From NCBI GenBank assembly GCA_900547725.1, contig URHR01000001.1, positions 22,365 to 86,364 on the forward strand: a stretch of 64,000 bases of DNA, in the 5' to 3' direction. How positions within the stretch are numbered: the first letter of the stretch is position 1; every line of letters starts with the position of its first letter. Shown here piece after piece: positions 27,230 through 35,984 of the stretch. The notes below the pieces were generated by a model. The model was not told the origin of the DNA. It worked only from the letters and a program-made list of their open reading frames with translations, and did no database searches. This DNA comes from an uncultured Eubacteriales bacterium (GTDB lineage: Bacteria; Bacillota; Clostridia; Oscillospirales; CAG-272). Both the position numbers and the translations under genes were made by a program.

Positions 27230-29038
27230 CTACCGATTGGCAAATACAAAATCAATAAAGATGGGGAAATGATCCGAAGCAGAGAGCGTACACTCATCGG
27301 CTATACAACCGTACACACGCACATCTGCCTCTCCTGTCGCTAAAAAGATATTGTCAAAGCTAAGTTGCCCTTGGTTATCATAACCGATGCCTCCAGCCGG
27401 CAACATCATACCATGGACCCGATCAAATCTCGGATAATCATGTGTCGATTTTGTAGTGGATACAAAATCGGTCGCAAGATCTCTTGTATGCCGGTATCCC
27501 GCTGTATTGACAATATAAGAATAGGTAGCGCTGGAGTGATTGAAGTTAAAATCTCCAATTAAGAATACCGGAACTCCCGAATACCTCTGCGATAGACTTT
27601 GAATCAGCGCCTCAATCTCCTGAACCTGTCCCAGCCCGACGACAGCATTTCCGCCTTCGAGATGAGTATTGACCACGATATAGTTTTTACCGTTGGCTTT
27701 ATTCCGCAATACAGCCCAACTCAAAACCCGTGTTTCGCCTTTTGGTAATTGTTGATTCTCATAAATGTGATAATCGCTTTCCAGTACCTCTGTGGTGGCA
27801 GTGTGATAGAGGATGGGGCAAACATTATATTTCCGGTATACCTCAGGCATCTCAGGATTCATGCTCTCCCGATATCCCAATGCTTCCAAAAGTGTGATAA
27901 TGTTATTTTCGTTTGTAAGACGATTGTTAAAATCACATTCCTGCAATCCCAATACATCCGGCATATACTGCTTAATCATCTCACTCTGTAACCGGTTTCG
28001 CGCTGCAATATCCGGATGCCCCCAAAGTACATTGTAGGACATTATGCGCACGTCACCTGCCGGCAAATAGGCATACTTGGTGGATTGAGTAAGTTTTGTA
28101 AGATGATCCTTATAATTGCCTTTAACGGAAAATCCATCTCGGAACGGGTAATAACCGTTTGGTGCCGCAGTTTCGAGGTATCGAAAAATCCCTTCAAATC
28201 CATAATAAGTGGAAGCAGCAAGCGTAATGCTTTTTTCAGACACTGTAATCTCAAAATCTCCCTGCGGCAATGCTTCGCTTTCCTCAATCACAATTTGTAT
28301 CCCATCACCTGTCGGTGCGGAAGTGGTAGTTACCAAAGACTTTCCCGAAAGTGTCTTGATCGCCTCGCTTACACGATACGCATATCGAGCTGGCATCTGC
28401 GCCGCGCTATCATACACCACGCAGTAATCCGAAGCCGGATAATCAAAAAATGGGAACAAAGAAAATTGGATTCTCTGTACGGCCAAATAATTACGTGGTA
28501 TCAACAATTCCGCCAATACCGGTGTTGTCGGCAGTTCTCCTTCCGGCTCTGCACCAAATACATCCTGCACAAACTGCGAAATTGCCAAATATAAACCGCT
28601 TTGTGTTTCGGAGTTAAAAAGCAATTTGTCCCCTACAACTGAAACGGAATATCCTTGTGCGTAGTCTACATCGCTTTTCTCTGTCTGTTCCGGACGATTC
28701 GTTATCCCCAACAAAATCTCCTTTTCGGCTCTCTCACCGCCACCCATATCCGAGGTTTCGGAATCCTTCCTCACCTGCAATTTGGCACCGGTATATGCTT
28801 CTACCGTTCCGGCCAACCGTTCTGCCATTGCCCGCACATATGTTTTGGGGTGCTCCGGAATCACAATTACATAGTCAGTTTTGTGATTTTTAACTACCTG
28901 CAAATTTTCTGTTTTCATCGGTCCTGTTGTGTCTGACAGACCGCCGGAATTTTGCGCATTTTTTCCATTACAACCAAACAGTAAAGCAATCACAAGTAAT
29001 ATCCCCCATGATGCAAACCTTTTTGATCGACATTTCAT
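27230..29038 (-). CDS. Exported EEP lipoprotein with LVGxTNRPES-type accessory domain
   Basis: A 602-residue lipoprotein: basic MKCRSKR, hydrophobic core, lipobox LFGC, then a Gly/Asn-rich linker. Residues about 50-170 hold the accessory domain (motif EILLGITNRPEQ near 108), which recurs in the 45269, 40980 and 49549 proteins. A second similar unit follows (SGKSLVTTTSAPTGDGIQIV). Residues about 325-602 are the EEP domain with MSYNVLWGHPD, LGLQECDF, NTHLEGGN, IGDFNF and SASDHFPIF, so all catalytic positions are kept. It follows the QDILT peptide gene and precedes its leaderless paralogue. It acts outside the membrane on an unknown phosphoester. Confidence 0.87.
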   Translation of the reverse strand: MKCRSKRFASWGILLVIALLFGCNGKNAQNSGGLSDTTGPMKTENLQVVKNHKTDYVIVIPEHPKTYVRAMAERLAGTVEAYTGAKLQVRKDSETSDMGGGERAEKEILLGITNRPEQTEKSDVDYAQGYSVSVVGDKLLFNSETQSGLYLAISQFVQDVFGAEPEGELPTTPVLAELLIPRNYLAVQRIQFSLFPFFDYPASDYCVVYDSAAQMPARYAYRVSEAIKTLSGKSLVTTTSAPTGDGIQIVIEESEALPQGDFEITVSEKSITLAASTYYGFEGIFRYLETAAPNGYYPFRDGFSVKGNYKDHLTKLTQSTKYAYLPAGDVRIMSYNVLWGHPDIAARNRLQSEMIKQYMPDVLGLQECDFNNRLTNENNIITLLEALGYRESMNPEMPEVYRKYNVCPILYHTATTEVLESDYHIYENQQLPKGETRVLSWAVLRNKANGKNYIVVNTHLEGGNAVVGLGQVQEIEALIQSLSQRYSGVPVFLIGDFNFNHSSATYSYIVNTAGYRHTRDLATDFVSTTKSTHDYPRFDRVHGMMLPAGGIGYDNQGQLSFDNIFLATGEADVRVYGCIADECTLSASDHFPIFIDFVFANR

Positions 29039-29167
29039 ATTCTAAACCTCTATCACAAAATCAAAATTCCAATTATAGGGTATCCCGAACAATTGTTATT
29101 CGGAATACCCCTTTTTGTATCAATCTATTGAACCAACATCATCGGCAGGCTATTCTTTAGCCGCACT

Positions 29168-29287
29168 TTAAGGATTGCCCCATTCCTTTTTATCTTCGCC
29201 ATAAGGCTGGGAAATGGATACAGATTCGGTCAAAATATCTTGCGGCAGAGGCATAAAAAGCGCCTCGGGTCTTTGATAACTTTTCAC
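29168..29287 (-). CDS. Small QDILT-motif peptide (39 aa, GTG start)
   Basis: Starts at GTG on 29287-29285 with GGAGG eight bases upstream, inside the gap after the beta-helix protein stop (29301). The product has KSYQRPEALFMPL, then PQDILTES, and a tail with SVSISQPYGEDKKEWGNP. The order basic start, Tyr, Pro, hydrophobic patch, QDILT, Ser matches the peptides at 1036-1164 and 39251-39403. There is no signal peptide or membrane helix, and no modifying enzyme is nearby. It is too short for ordinary gene finders to score well, but the ribosome site and operon position support it. Confidence 0.75.
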   Translation of the reverse strand: MKSYQRPEALFMPLPQDILTESVSISQPYGEDKKEWGNP

Positions 29288-29300
29288 AGAATGTTCCTCC

Positions 29301-31028
29301 TTATTCCTTGTATGCGTCTGCAAACGCCTTTATTTTGGCAAGCGAACTATTACTGTAAGGACTGTAATTTCCTTCTTTTTCCACATAGTAGGGATAGTCC
29401 TCAGATTGTGCATCTGCGCGATCGGCATAAGCTTCCCGTGCAACAGATGCAATGGTACGGGAGTGATCCTGTTCGATATAATCCGAATAAAAAGTAACGG
29501 ATAAATCTCCAACAGTAATCGTCAGGTATCCGACCGCACTGTATGCCAAGTTGTAGTTGGACTCAAACAGGTTAGCTACCGCACCGGAAAAGGTGTATGC
29601 AGTGTCGGTCTCCTCTAAAAATTTATAAACGGTTGTGTCGAACGGTACGTTAATGTAAGGATCAAAAGCAAACCCTTGCTCTTTCTTGTATGTATCCAAG
29701 GCATCAGCGGTGAAAGTACCAACAGCCTTTACATATTTGGTTGGCGCGATGAGGGTGCCGATTTGCACGGTAACGTTGTCTGCTTTAAGCAGCGCATCTA
29801 ACGTAGATTTTTTGATTTCAGTATCAAAACGCAGACCTGTGGGATCGTCCAGCCGTACAGAAGCACCGGTCAGAGTTTTGAGAGTAATGTCGGTTACACA
29901 ACCGGATGCACTCAAATTCCCCTTCCCCTTGTTTCCGGCCAAATTATGACCGCTAGCATAGCAGTTTTTCAGGTTTAACTGCTTCGCCTCATTCATACCA
30001 ACCAGTTCACCCATAAAACCGGGGTCGGTTCCTTTACCGGACAGCATCTTGCCGGCATTAAAGCAATTCTCTATATTATAAACTGCCTTACTTCTGGCAT
30101 CGCCAATGATACCGCCGGTGCGGCCATGTCCACGATTGGTCTCCACAAAGATATCCCCATAGTTCACACAGTTGCTGATAGATACCGTTGTATCTGTAGC
30201 CGCATCACCAACGGCTACGATACCACCAGAATACGCGATGGTAGCAGATCCGGTAAAGATTTGCGAAATATCTGCATAATTTGTGCAATTGGTTATCTGG
30301 GCTGCCTCGATTCTGGCCGCAATTCCGGCTGTATATTGCCGCTCTTTATTGGTGCCAGAAGTCGTTACCTGAAGTTGAATCTTTCCGTGTGCCGTACAAT
30401 CCTGAATTTTACCTCCGGCGGCCAACATGCCGGTAATTCCGCCAAAGTAAAAATCAACTGATTTTGCTTCACGGGTAATTTGCACATCAGCATACACGGT
30501 GCAATTTTCAACAGCAGAACCGCCATAAACAGATGCGCACAGTAAGCCGCTATAATTATTCTTTCTTGATCCGGCGCGTATATGACCGTGCACTGTGAGA
30601 TTCTTTACTACAGCACCTCCATCCAACCTACCAAAGAGTCCCGGTCTGTAATCCCGTTCCTCATTGATTGCAAAACCGGTTATGACTTTACCGTTTCCGT
30701 CAAATTTCCCCTTAAACGCTTTTCCTGCATCATTCTGATTACCGATCCCTGTCCATTCCCGACCGCCAAGATCAATATCCGCAGTCAGAATATAATATTG
30801 ATTATACGTAGCACTTCCATTTGAATTTACAAGAGAGGCCAAATAAGCCAATTCTGAACCGTTTGAAATCTTCCACGGGTCATCATCAGTACCGGATCCA
30901 CCGGAAAAAGATGCAGCAACGCTACCATCCCACGCAGCAGTGTCTGCTGCGATCGCCGGAAATTCCAGTAAAAAAGTCGAGAGCAACATGGCAAAAATGA
31001 TGAAACATGATAAAACTTTGGTCTTCAT
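29301..31028 (-). CDS. Secreted beta-helix (GLUG-like) protein
   Basis: A 575-residue protein with a Sec signal peptide (MKTKV, hydrophobic core, likely cleavage near PAIAADT). Residues about 35-375 are GLUG/right-handed beta-helix style repeats: short turns with GGI, FGGITG, VENCTVYADV and CVNYGDIFVETN. The last 200 residues are a separate beta-domain beginning TGASVRLDDPTGLRF. No catalytic motif is visible, so it may bind polysaccharide or matrix. It follows the SBP and small lipoprotein genes and directly precedes the QDILT peptide gene, the same order as the 37116-39233 protein in cassette G. Confidence 0.82.
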   Translation of the reverse strand: MKTKVLSCFIIFAMLLSTFLLEFPAIAADTAAWDGSVAASFSGGSGTDDDPWKISNGSELAYLASLVNSNGSATYNQYYILTADIDLGGREWTGIGNQNDAGKAFKGKFDGNGKVITGFAINEERDYRPGLFGRLDGGAVVKNLTVHGHIRAGSRKNNYSGLLCASVYGGSAVENCTVYADVQITREAKSVDFYFGGITGMLAAGGKIQDCTAHGKIQLQVTTSGTNKERQYTAGIAARIEAAQITNCTNYADISQIFTGSATIAYSGGIVAVGDAATDTTVSISNCVNYGDIFVETNRGHGRTGGIIGDARSKAVYNIENCFNAGKMLSGKGTDPGFMGELVGMNEAKQLNLKNCYASGHNLAGNKGKGNLSASGCVTDITLKTLTGASVRLDDPTGLRFDTEIKKSTLDALLKADNVTVQIGTLIAPTKYVKAVGTFTADALDTYKKEQGFAFDPYINVPFDTTVYKFLEETDTAYTFSGAVANLFESNYNLAYSAVGYLTITVGDLSVTFYSDYIEQDHSRTIASVAREAYADRADAQSEDYPYYVEKEGNYSPYSNSSLAKIKAFADAYKE

Positions 31029-31146
31029 AAGTTCCTCCTCAATTTTGTTTTTTATGATTGTTCCTTCAACGCCTATTTGCGTTGAAGGATCAATTCCTTA
31101 AAATATGTTACTGACCAAGTGCAGAAAATGGATTACCATGGCAAAG

Positions 31147-31359
31147 TCAATACCGTTTACTCCACTCCCGGTTATCGGTAACATCCGGCTTAACCGGTTC
31201 ATCTGAGTCGGCAAATTCGGTTGACTCCGGAAATTCAGCATTGGTTCCGGATGTCTTGTCAACCGCCTGTTGCATAGGCTTTTCACAGGCGCATAAGGAA
31301 GTGAGCAGCAGTGTCAGGCAAAGCAAGAAAATCATCCATACTTTATTCGTTCTATTCAT
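31147..31359 (-). CDS. Small lipoprotein, possibly a truncated gene
   Basis: 70 residues starting at ATG behind AGAGGAA. The lipobox is LCAC after a hydrophobic helix, then only a short Ser/Glu/Asp-rich tail (TNAEFPESTEFADSDEP and VKPDVTDNREWSKRY). Such a linker normally precedes a folded domain, which is missing here. A second reading frame continues for about 25 further codons beyond the stop, so loss of the remainder by frameshift or deletion is likely. It sits between the SBP and the beta-helix gene in operon E. Confidence 0.6.
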   Translation of the reverse strand: MNRTNKVWMIFLLCLTLLLTSLCACEKPMQQAVDKTSGTNAEFPESTEFADSDEPVKPDVTDNREWSKRY

Positions 31360-31502
31360 ATTGATTCCTCTGCTTTGTTCATGTTAATTCCCCTGCCGCG
31401 CGACACCGGCACAGGTAAAAAGCAAGTACATTCCGATTAGAGGGTAGAAGCTCCGGAGCCGGAGTTACATATCAATCTTGCAATTGTCATCGAACAGATC
31501 TG

Positions 31503-33035
31503 TTATCTGGCTTCTTCCGAAGCCTTCCACAATTCTTGGAAAGTCTGGTTCAGTTTAATTACTTCCTCAACGATCAAATCCCGTTTGCCCTTCAGAAGTG
31601 AACTGATCGTATTGGTACCGGAAGCATACATATCTCTCAGCTGTGTCGTACCGAACGCCTTAAAAGCAGTTCCAATATAGATATTAGCAGGATCAAAGAA
31701 GGTTGATGATTCCATAATCTCCAACATTCGTACGGATTCGGGATCCTTGGCATATCGCGTGGTCAGAGCTCTTTCGTAGTAAGCCGATTTTACAGTTTGA
31801 TAACTCTCAGAAGCATAAGCCTCCAAGAACTGGCTGGATTCCACCCGTTTGGCTCCCCCCACCGTGCGCGGGATAGCATACAGCAAGCATTGATCCTGAA
31901 TATAGGAATAGTATTCATCCTGTGTCTCGGAATCAGATTTTGGCAGCGGTAAAATGCCATAGCCCTGTTTGGTTTCACCCAGATTCTTCATACCCGTTTC
32001 CTCCAGGAAGAAAAGCCGGAAGCTGGTCAAAGCTGCGGTACCTGCTGTAAATTTTCCGACCACATCAAAATAGGTAGAGCTGGTATATGATCCATCGCCA
32101 TACATCATTCCCAAAATCTTATCTATTGCATTAGAAAAATTGGCGGTAGAACTCAAATCATTGACATAAAGATTCTCCCCATCCTTTCCAACCACACGCA
32201 GACCGGCAGAGGCCATATAGCCATCCGTGAGGGAAGACCCCGATCCTACCCACATCACATAACCGAATTGATCATCAACATTCACGCCATTACCATCGAG
32301 ATCGTTGTAAAAATTCGCTGACAGTTCAGCCACCTCATGAAAATCCCAATCTCCGTTCAGAACCGTTTGATAGGGATATTCCACACCAACATCGGTAAAC
32401 AAATTTTTATTAAAAAACATTCCTATCATGTACCGATAATAAGACAGCGAGAACTGACCGGTAAGAAGATACTGTGCATTTCCCACAGAGAGCGCATCAT
32501 TGTAACCTTGAGAATAGTAATCCTTCTCTGTGTTGATAAAAGGCAAATCCAACAGATTGGCAAAATGCCCCAGCTGAGCCATCCCACACATACGATATCC
32601 GGCGGTAGTCATAATATTATAGGTATCAAAACCGCCATTGATCAGATTGGTAATTTCGTCAGTAATAAAATTGCTGTTTGTATCACCGACCCGTTCGTAC
32701 ACTTCAATTCTACAATTCAACCGATCTTCCAAATTAAGATTTCGTTTGAACATAGCATCTTGTACTACATTTACCTCAGACTCCTCCTGCAGCATTTCCC
32801 GCACCGTTTCACTCTGCACGTAGGAAAAAAGTCGGATAGTATGTTGCTCAAAATCCAAGTCATCCGGAAGATCGTCTACATCGTTGCGAATTTCTTCTGT
32901 TTGATCTTCTCCCCCAGTTGTCGTGGCAGTTTCTGTACTCTTCGGTTTTTCGGTCTTTGTTCCGCACGAAGCCAACGGAACAAGAAGCAGTAGAATGGCA
33001 CAAAAAAGCGCCAATCTTTTTTTCAATACGTCCAT
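31503..33035 (-). CDS. Extracellular solute-binding lipoprotein of cassette E
   Basis: A 510-residue protein from the ATG on 33035; an in-frame TTG two codons upstream is an alternative. The lipobox is LASC after MDVLKKRLALFCAILLLLVP. The rest is a family 1 SBP with NLNLEDRLNCRIEVY near residue 100 and TFFDPANIYIG near the C-terminus, and with layout similar to the SBPs of cassettes A, G and H (short acidic linker, then FEQHTIRLFSY-type start of the mature domain). It heads operon E. No permease or ATPase is adjacent, so it must use a shared ABC permease or serve another role. The promoter just upstream has a conserved -10 but no recognisable -35, suggesting activator dependence. Confidence 0.87.
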   Translation of the reverse strand: MDVLKKRLALFCAILLLLVPLASCGTKTEKPKSTETATTTGGEDQTEEIRNDVDDLPDDLDFEQHTIRLFSYVQSETVREMLQEESEVNVVQDAMFKRNLNLEDRLNCRIEVYERVGDTNSNFITDEITNLINGGFDTYNIMTTAGYRMCGMAQLGHFANLLDLPFINTEKDYYSQGYNDALSVGNAQYLLTGQFSLSYYRYMIGMFFNKNLFTDVGVEYPYQTVLNGDWDFHEVAELSANFYNDLDGNGVNVDDQFGYVMWVGSGSSLTDGYMASAGLRVVGKDGENLYVNDLSSTANFSNAIDKILGMMYGDGSYTSSTYFDVVGKFTAGTAALTSFRLFFLEETGMKNLGETKQGYGILPLPKSDSETQDEYYSYIQDQCLLYAIPRTVGGAKRVESSQFLEAYASESYQTVKSAYYERALTTRYAKDPESVRMLEIMESSTFFDPANIYIGTAFKAFGTTQLRDMYASGTNTISSLLKGKRDLIVEEVIKLNQTFQELWKASEEAR

Positions 33036-33078
33036 TTCCAATTAACTCCTCTCTTTCTTCCGATTTATCGGTACTTAT

Positions 33079-33111
33079 ATTATACCACTTCTAAATGACA
33101 AAAAAAGTGGT
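33079..33111 (-). promoter_or_regulatory. Promoter -10 of operon E with overlapping inverted repeat
   Basis: Minus-strand TATAAT at 33084-33079; no good -35 is present 17 bases upstream. The inverted repeat ACCACTT (33084-33090) and AAGTGGT (33105-33111) overlaps the promoter, and an A/T-rich block precedes it. Activator or repressor binding there is inferred. Confidence 0.45.
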
Positions 33112-33356
33112 GATTTCGTCTAAAATGGTGGGTAAAACCGTCTGGTTTCAAATCAATTCTGTAACATTTGATAGCTTTACGCTATGAACCCGATAATAGC
33201 CACTTTCGGACATCTCCAAAAGCCGGTGCATTTTGCTGATTGAATATTGTCTGCCTCCATTTGTTGAGCAACAAAATACTGATCATTTTAACGAATCCCC
33301 CCGGGGTAAGCACATTTTCGTACTCGCTTTGTGTCGAATTTCTCTCGACATAACAA

Positions 33357-33428
33357 AACCTCCTACGGTAGTTGTTGATACTACCATAGAAGGTTTTTTT
33401 CAATACCCGCTTTTTACGGAGTTGTTCA
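33357..33428. repeat. Dispersed intergenic hairpin repeat, copy R2
   Basis: AACCTCCTACGGTAGT pairs with ACTACCATAGAAGGTT, followed by a T-run and the tail TTTTTACGGAGTTGTTCA. It is the same element as R1 and R3. It lies 13 bases after the end of the AraC gene on the minus strand, i.e. at its terminator position. Confidence 0.7.
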
Positions 33429-33440
33429 CTTGATACTTTT

Positions 33441-34385
33441 TTATTTCGTTAATGATCTCCCGCTATATATTTTTTGAAACTCTCTGGGTGTGCTACCAAT
33501 GATTTTTTTGAATACTGTGCGAAAAGAATGGACATCGTTGTACCCAACCATTTCGGAAACCATCTCAATTGAAGCATCCGTTTCAATCAAAAGTTCACAG
33601 GCATTTTGAATCCGAACTTTCTGCAAATACTTGTTAAAGGTCATTCCGGTCACTTCATAAAATTTTTTGCTGATATAATTTGAATTGAAATACTTCTCTT
33701 GACAAATCTTTGAGAGAGTAATATTCTCTGTGTAATTTTCCATTACATAGTCGCAAATTTCCTGTATCGCCTTATGCTTGGGCCTTCCGCTCAAATTCGG
33801 TAAATGCTGCTGAAAAGCAGTGAGGAGAATCTCTATTGCCATACAACGCAGCAAAGCATGATGCCCTGGTAGGTTTTTATGATATACATCCAACGCTTTT
33901 TCAAACAACGCCAATATCTGTCCATCGCTATCATAATATACTCTGTCTGCTGGATCCATTTTAAGCAAAGAAACGTCAAAATCAATGTTTTGATGCCGGC
34001 ATAACTCCGAGAGTGTACATTCCCCCGCTGTTTCTATCAAAAAATCAGGCGTAAACAGGAAATTGATCAAAACCAAATCATGGCTGGCGTTTTGATAATC
34101 ATGAAATGTATTATAATCAATAAAGATGAAATTTCCTACTCCCAAATGCTGATATTCGGACACAACACCCTTCTTTTCAATATGCTGACTTACAGTGCCA
34201 TTCAATACATATACCAATTCGAAGCATCGGTGATTATGCAATAACATATTGGCTTGTTGCGTTTTCAGAACTACACAGCTCTTGGAAATCAGTAAAGTCT
34301 TACTTGCGCCATTTTTAATTGCAGAAATATCAGGACTGATTCCGGTAAGTGGGTTGCTGTTGTAAAATGCTTTTCTGTTTTTCAT
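33441..34385 (-). CDS. AraC-family transcriptional regulator of cassette E
   Basis: A 314-residue protein starting at ATG on 34385 with TTGGAGAT upstream; an earlier in-frame ATG lacks a ribosome site. The N-terminal cupin-like sensor (LLHNHRCFELVYV, YDYQNASHD, GVGNFIFIDYNTFHDY) is followed by two C-terminal helix-turn-helix units (LSKICQEKYFNSNYISKKFY and IEMVSEMVGYNDVHSFRTVF). It ends beside the R2 repeat and is about 400 bases upstream of operon E in the same direction, so it is the likely regulator of that operon. The ligand is unknown. Confidence 0.9.
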   Translation of the reverse strand: MKNRKAFYNSNPLTGISPDISAIKNGASKTLLISKSCVVLKTQQANMLLHNHRCFELVYVLNGTVSQHIEKKGVVSEYQHLGVGNFIFIDYNTFHDYQNASHDLVLINFLFTPDFLIETAGECTLSELCRHQNIDFDVSLLKMDPADRVYYDSDGQILALFEKALDVYHKNLPGHHALLRCMAIEILLTAFQQHLPNLSGRPKHKAIQEICDYVMENYTENITLSKICQEKYFNSNYISKKFYEVTGMTFNKYLQKVRIQNACELLIETDASIEMVSEMVGYNDVHSFRTVFKKIIGSTPREFQKIYSGRSLTK

Positions 34386-34480
34386 AACAATCTCCAAGAA
34401 TTCGATGCGCATAATGATATACAATCATAAGCAGATCAATATCACAATTCAAAAAGAAAACATGCCGTTCTGCTGTAATC

Positions 34481-34627
34481 TCAGAGTGATGTGCCGGTTA
34501 TCAGCTCATCCGTTGGTGACAGGTTGTATGCATATTCATTCCAACGTAACCAATTTCCTCCACTTTCATTCGCAAATGTGATCGTATAATTCAGTGTCGG
34601 ATTATCCTCCGCACCAGTCGGTTCATA
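34481..34627 (-). pseudogene. 3' fragment of an unidentified gene
   Basis: A frame without start codon encodes EDNPTLNYTITFANESGG and NWLRWNEYAYNLSPTDELIT and ends at TGA. Upstream in frame are two stops. The text reads as ordinary protein (compact beta-like) rather than noise, so it is probably the tail of a decayed gene. The family is not recognised. Confidence 0.4.
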
Positions 34628-34682
34628 CTATCATCGCGATACCGCCCCTTCAACTTGCCATTTTAGCCTGCCTCGTTGCTCT

Positions 34683-35075
34683 TCACTTCATATTATACCA
34701 CAATTCAGTGACATTGTCAATCACGAAAAACCAAACCGCCCAAAGACACAATTTCTTCCTTACTGCACCGTAAGAGGCACCGTGTCTGAATATCTGAATG
34801 AGAATATCCGGGTCTGATATTTGTGGAAGCGTGCTGTCTTTTTGGTCTTTGAATACCACTATATATATTCTTTCTCTGTTTTGTGGGATATTGCCATGTT
34901 CCATGGGGTTTAATACTCTGTATGTATATTTGTAGCCCAATTCTTCAAGTTGCTCACATATAACTTGAAAGATATTGCCATTATCATGAATTTCTTTCAC
35001 TTTTTGGCGCAATCCGTCGGATTTTCGCAATCCGCATTGGCTTTTTTCAATAAGTATCTTGTTTTTTTTCGTCAA
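34683..35075 (-). pseudogene. Internal fragment of a DNA (cytosine-5) methyltransferase
   Basis: The frame contains EELGYKYTYRVLNPMEHGNI and PQNRERIYIVVF, the QxRxR block of m5C methyltransferases (motif VIII) preceded by the usual spacing region. The catalytic PCQ loop and SAM-binding motifs are absent, so no active enzyme is made. The C-terminal part after VVFKDQKD is unrelated. It is a relic of a restriction-modification gene, lying between two AraC genes. Confidence 0.6.
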
Positions 35076-35131
35076 AACATGGTATAATCATATAAAAAAT
35101 CAGAAAAAAAGACGAAGGGTGCGCCGCTGTT

Positions 35132-35905
35132 ATGGAAAATATTTCTTTTATTTCTCGGCAACACCTCACCGAGAACCAATCGGTTTCCGAGCACAGCCAT
35201 CGCTGTTGGGAGGTGGTTTTTTACAACACCTGCTCCGGCGTGAGCAAAATCGGCAACGAGGAATTCCTCTTTCGCAACAACTCCTTTGCGGTCATCCCGC
35301 CCGACTGCCCCCACAACGAACTTCACTGCGAAACCGGCTCGCTGATCTATGTCGGATTTTCCACCGATGACCTCCGCGTCCGCCCCGGCATTTACGGCGA
35401 CACCGAAAACCGACTGATGGAGCGACTGGTCCACCTGATTCTCTCGGTGTTCCGCACCCGCTTTTCGGATTCGGACGGTTCGGACGAGCTGATCGGCAAC
35501 CTGCTCCACGCAATGGTCCTGCTCCTGATCCGCGTTTGCAACGAATCGCACATCCGCCAGCCGGACCTGCTATACGCCCGGCGCTTTATCGACGAGAACA
35601 TGAACCGGAAAATCGACCTCACGGGTCTTGCCAAAAGCAGGGGCATGACATTTGACCTGTTCCGCAGGAGCTTTAAGAAAAAATACGGCGTCTCGCCCAA
35701 GAACTATCTGATTGACCTGCGGCTGGAAAAGGCGAAAAAGATGCTGGAGGAGCCGGACCGCAACTGCACGCAGGTGGCGCTGGAATGCGGCTTTTCCAGC
35801 TCGGCGCAGTTTTCCACCATGTTCCGCGAGAGATACGGAATCACCCCCAAAAAATACGCGCTCGAAAAGAAGATCCCCGCCCGCTCTGCCGAAAAGACGC
35901 CCTGA
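35132..35905 (+). CDS. AraC-family transcriptional regulator
   Basis: A 257-residue protein. Its gene starts at ATG about 45 bases after a TATAAT at 35083-35088. The N-terminus is a short cupin-type sensor (SEHSHRCWEVVFY, FAVIPPDCPHNELH). The C-terminal 105 residues carry two helix-turn-helix units (AKSRGMTFDLFRRSFKKKYG and CTQVALECGFSSSAQFSTMF). It converges with another AraC gene at a shared terminator (35911-35940). No operator is obvious nearby and the target is unknown; cassette G is the nearest downstream candidate. Confidence 0.89.
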   Translation: MENISFISRQHLTENQSVSEHSHRCWEVVFYNTCSGVSKIGNEEFLFRNNSFAVIPPDCPHNELHCETGSLIYVGFSTDDLRVRPGIYGDTENRLMERLVHLILSVFRTRFSDSDGSDELIGNLLHAMVLLLIRVCNESHIRQPDLLYARRFIDENMNRKIDLTGLAKSRGMTFDLFRRSFKKKYGVSPKNYLIDLRLEKAKKMLEEPDRNCTQVALECGFSSSAQFSTMFRERYGITPKKYALEKKIPARSAEKTP

Positions 35906-35910
35906 ACAGC

Positions 35911-35940
35911 AAAAAAGCCCCCGCGTCGGGGGGCTTTTTT
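35911..35940. terminator. Bidirectional rho-independent terminator
   Basis: The symmetric hairpin AAAAAAGCCCCC, GCGTC loop, GGGGGGCTTTTTT gives T-runs on both strands between two convergent AraC genes. Confidence 0.9.
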
Positions 35941-35984
35941 GCGTGCGGAAAGCGTTTGTTTTTCGCCGTGCGGCGGCGGTTGCG

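Noticed and set aside
33101..33143. Possible 21-bp AraC repeats upstream of operon E
   Set aside because: Similar GGTG and GTCT words recur at spacings of 18 and 22 bases, not 21, and the match is weak, so I do not call an operator.
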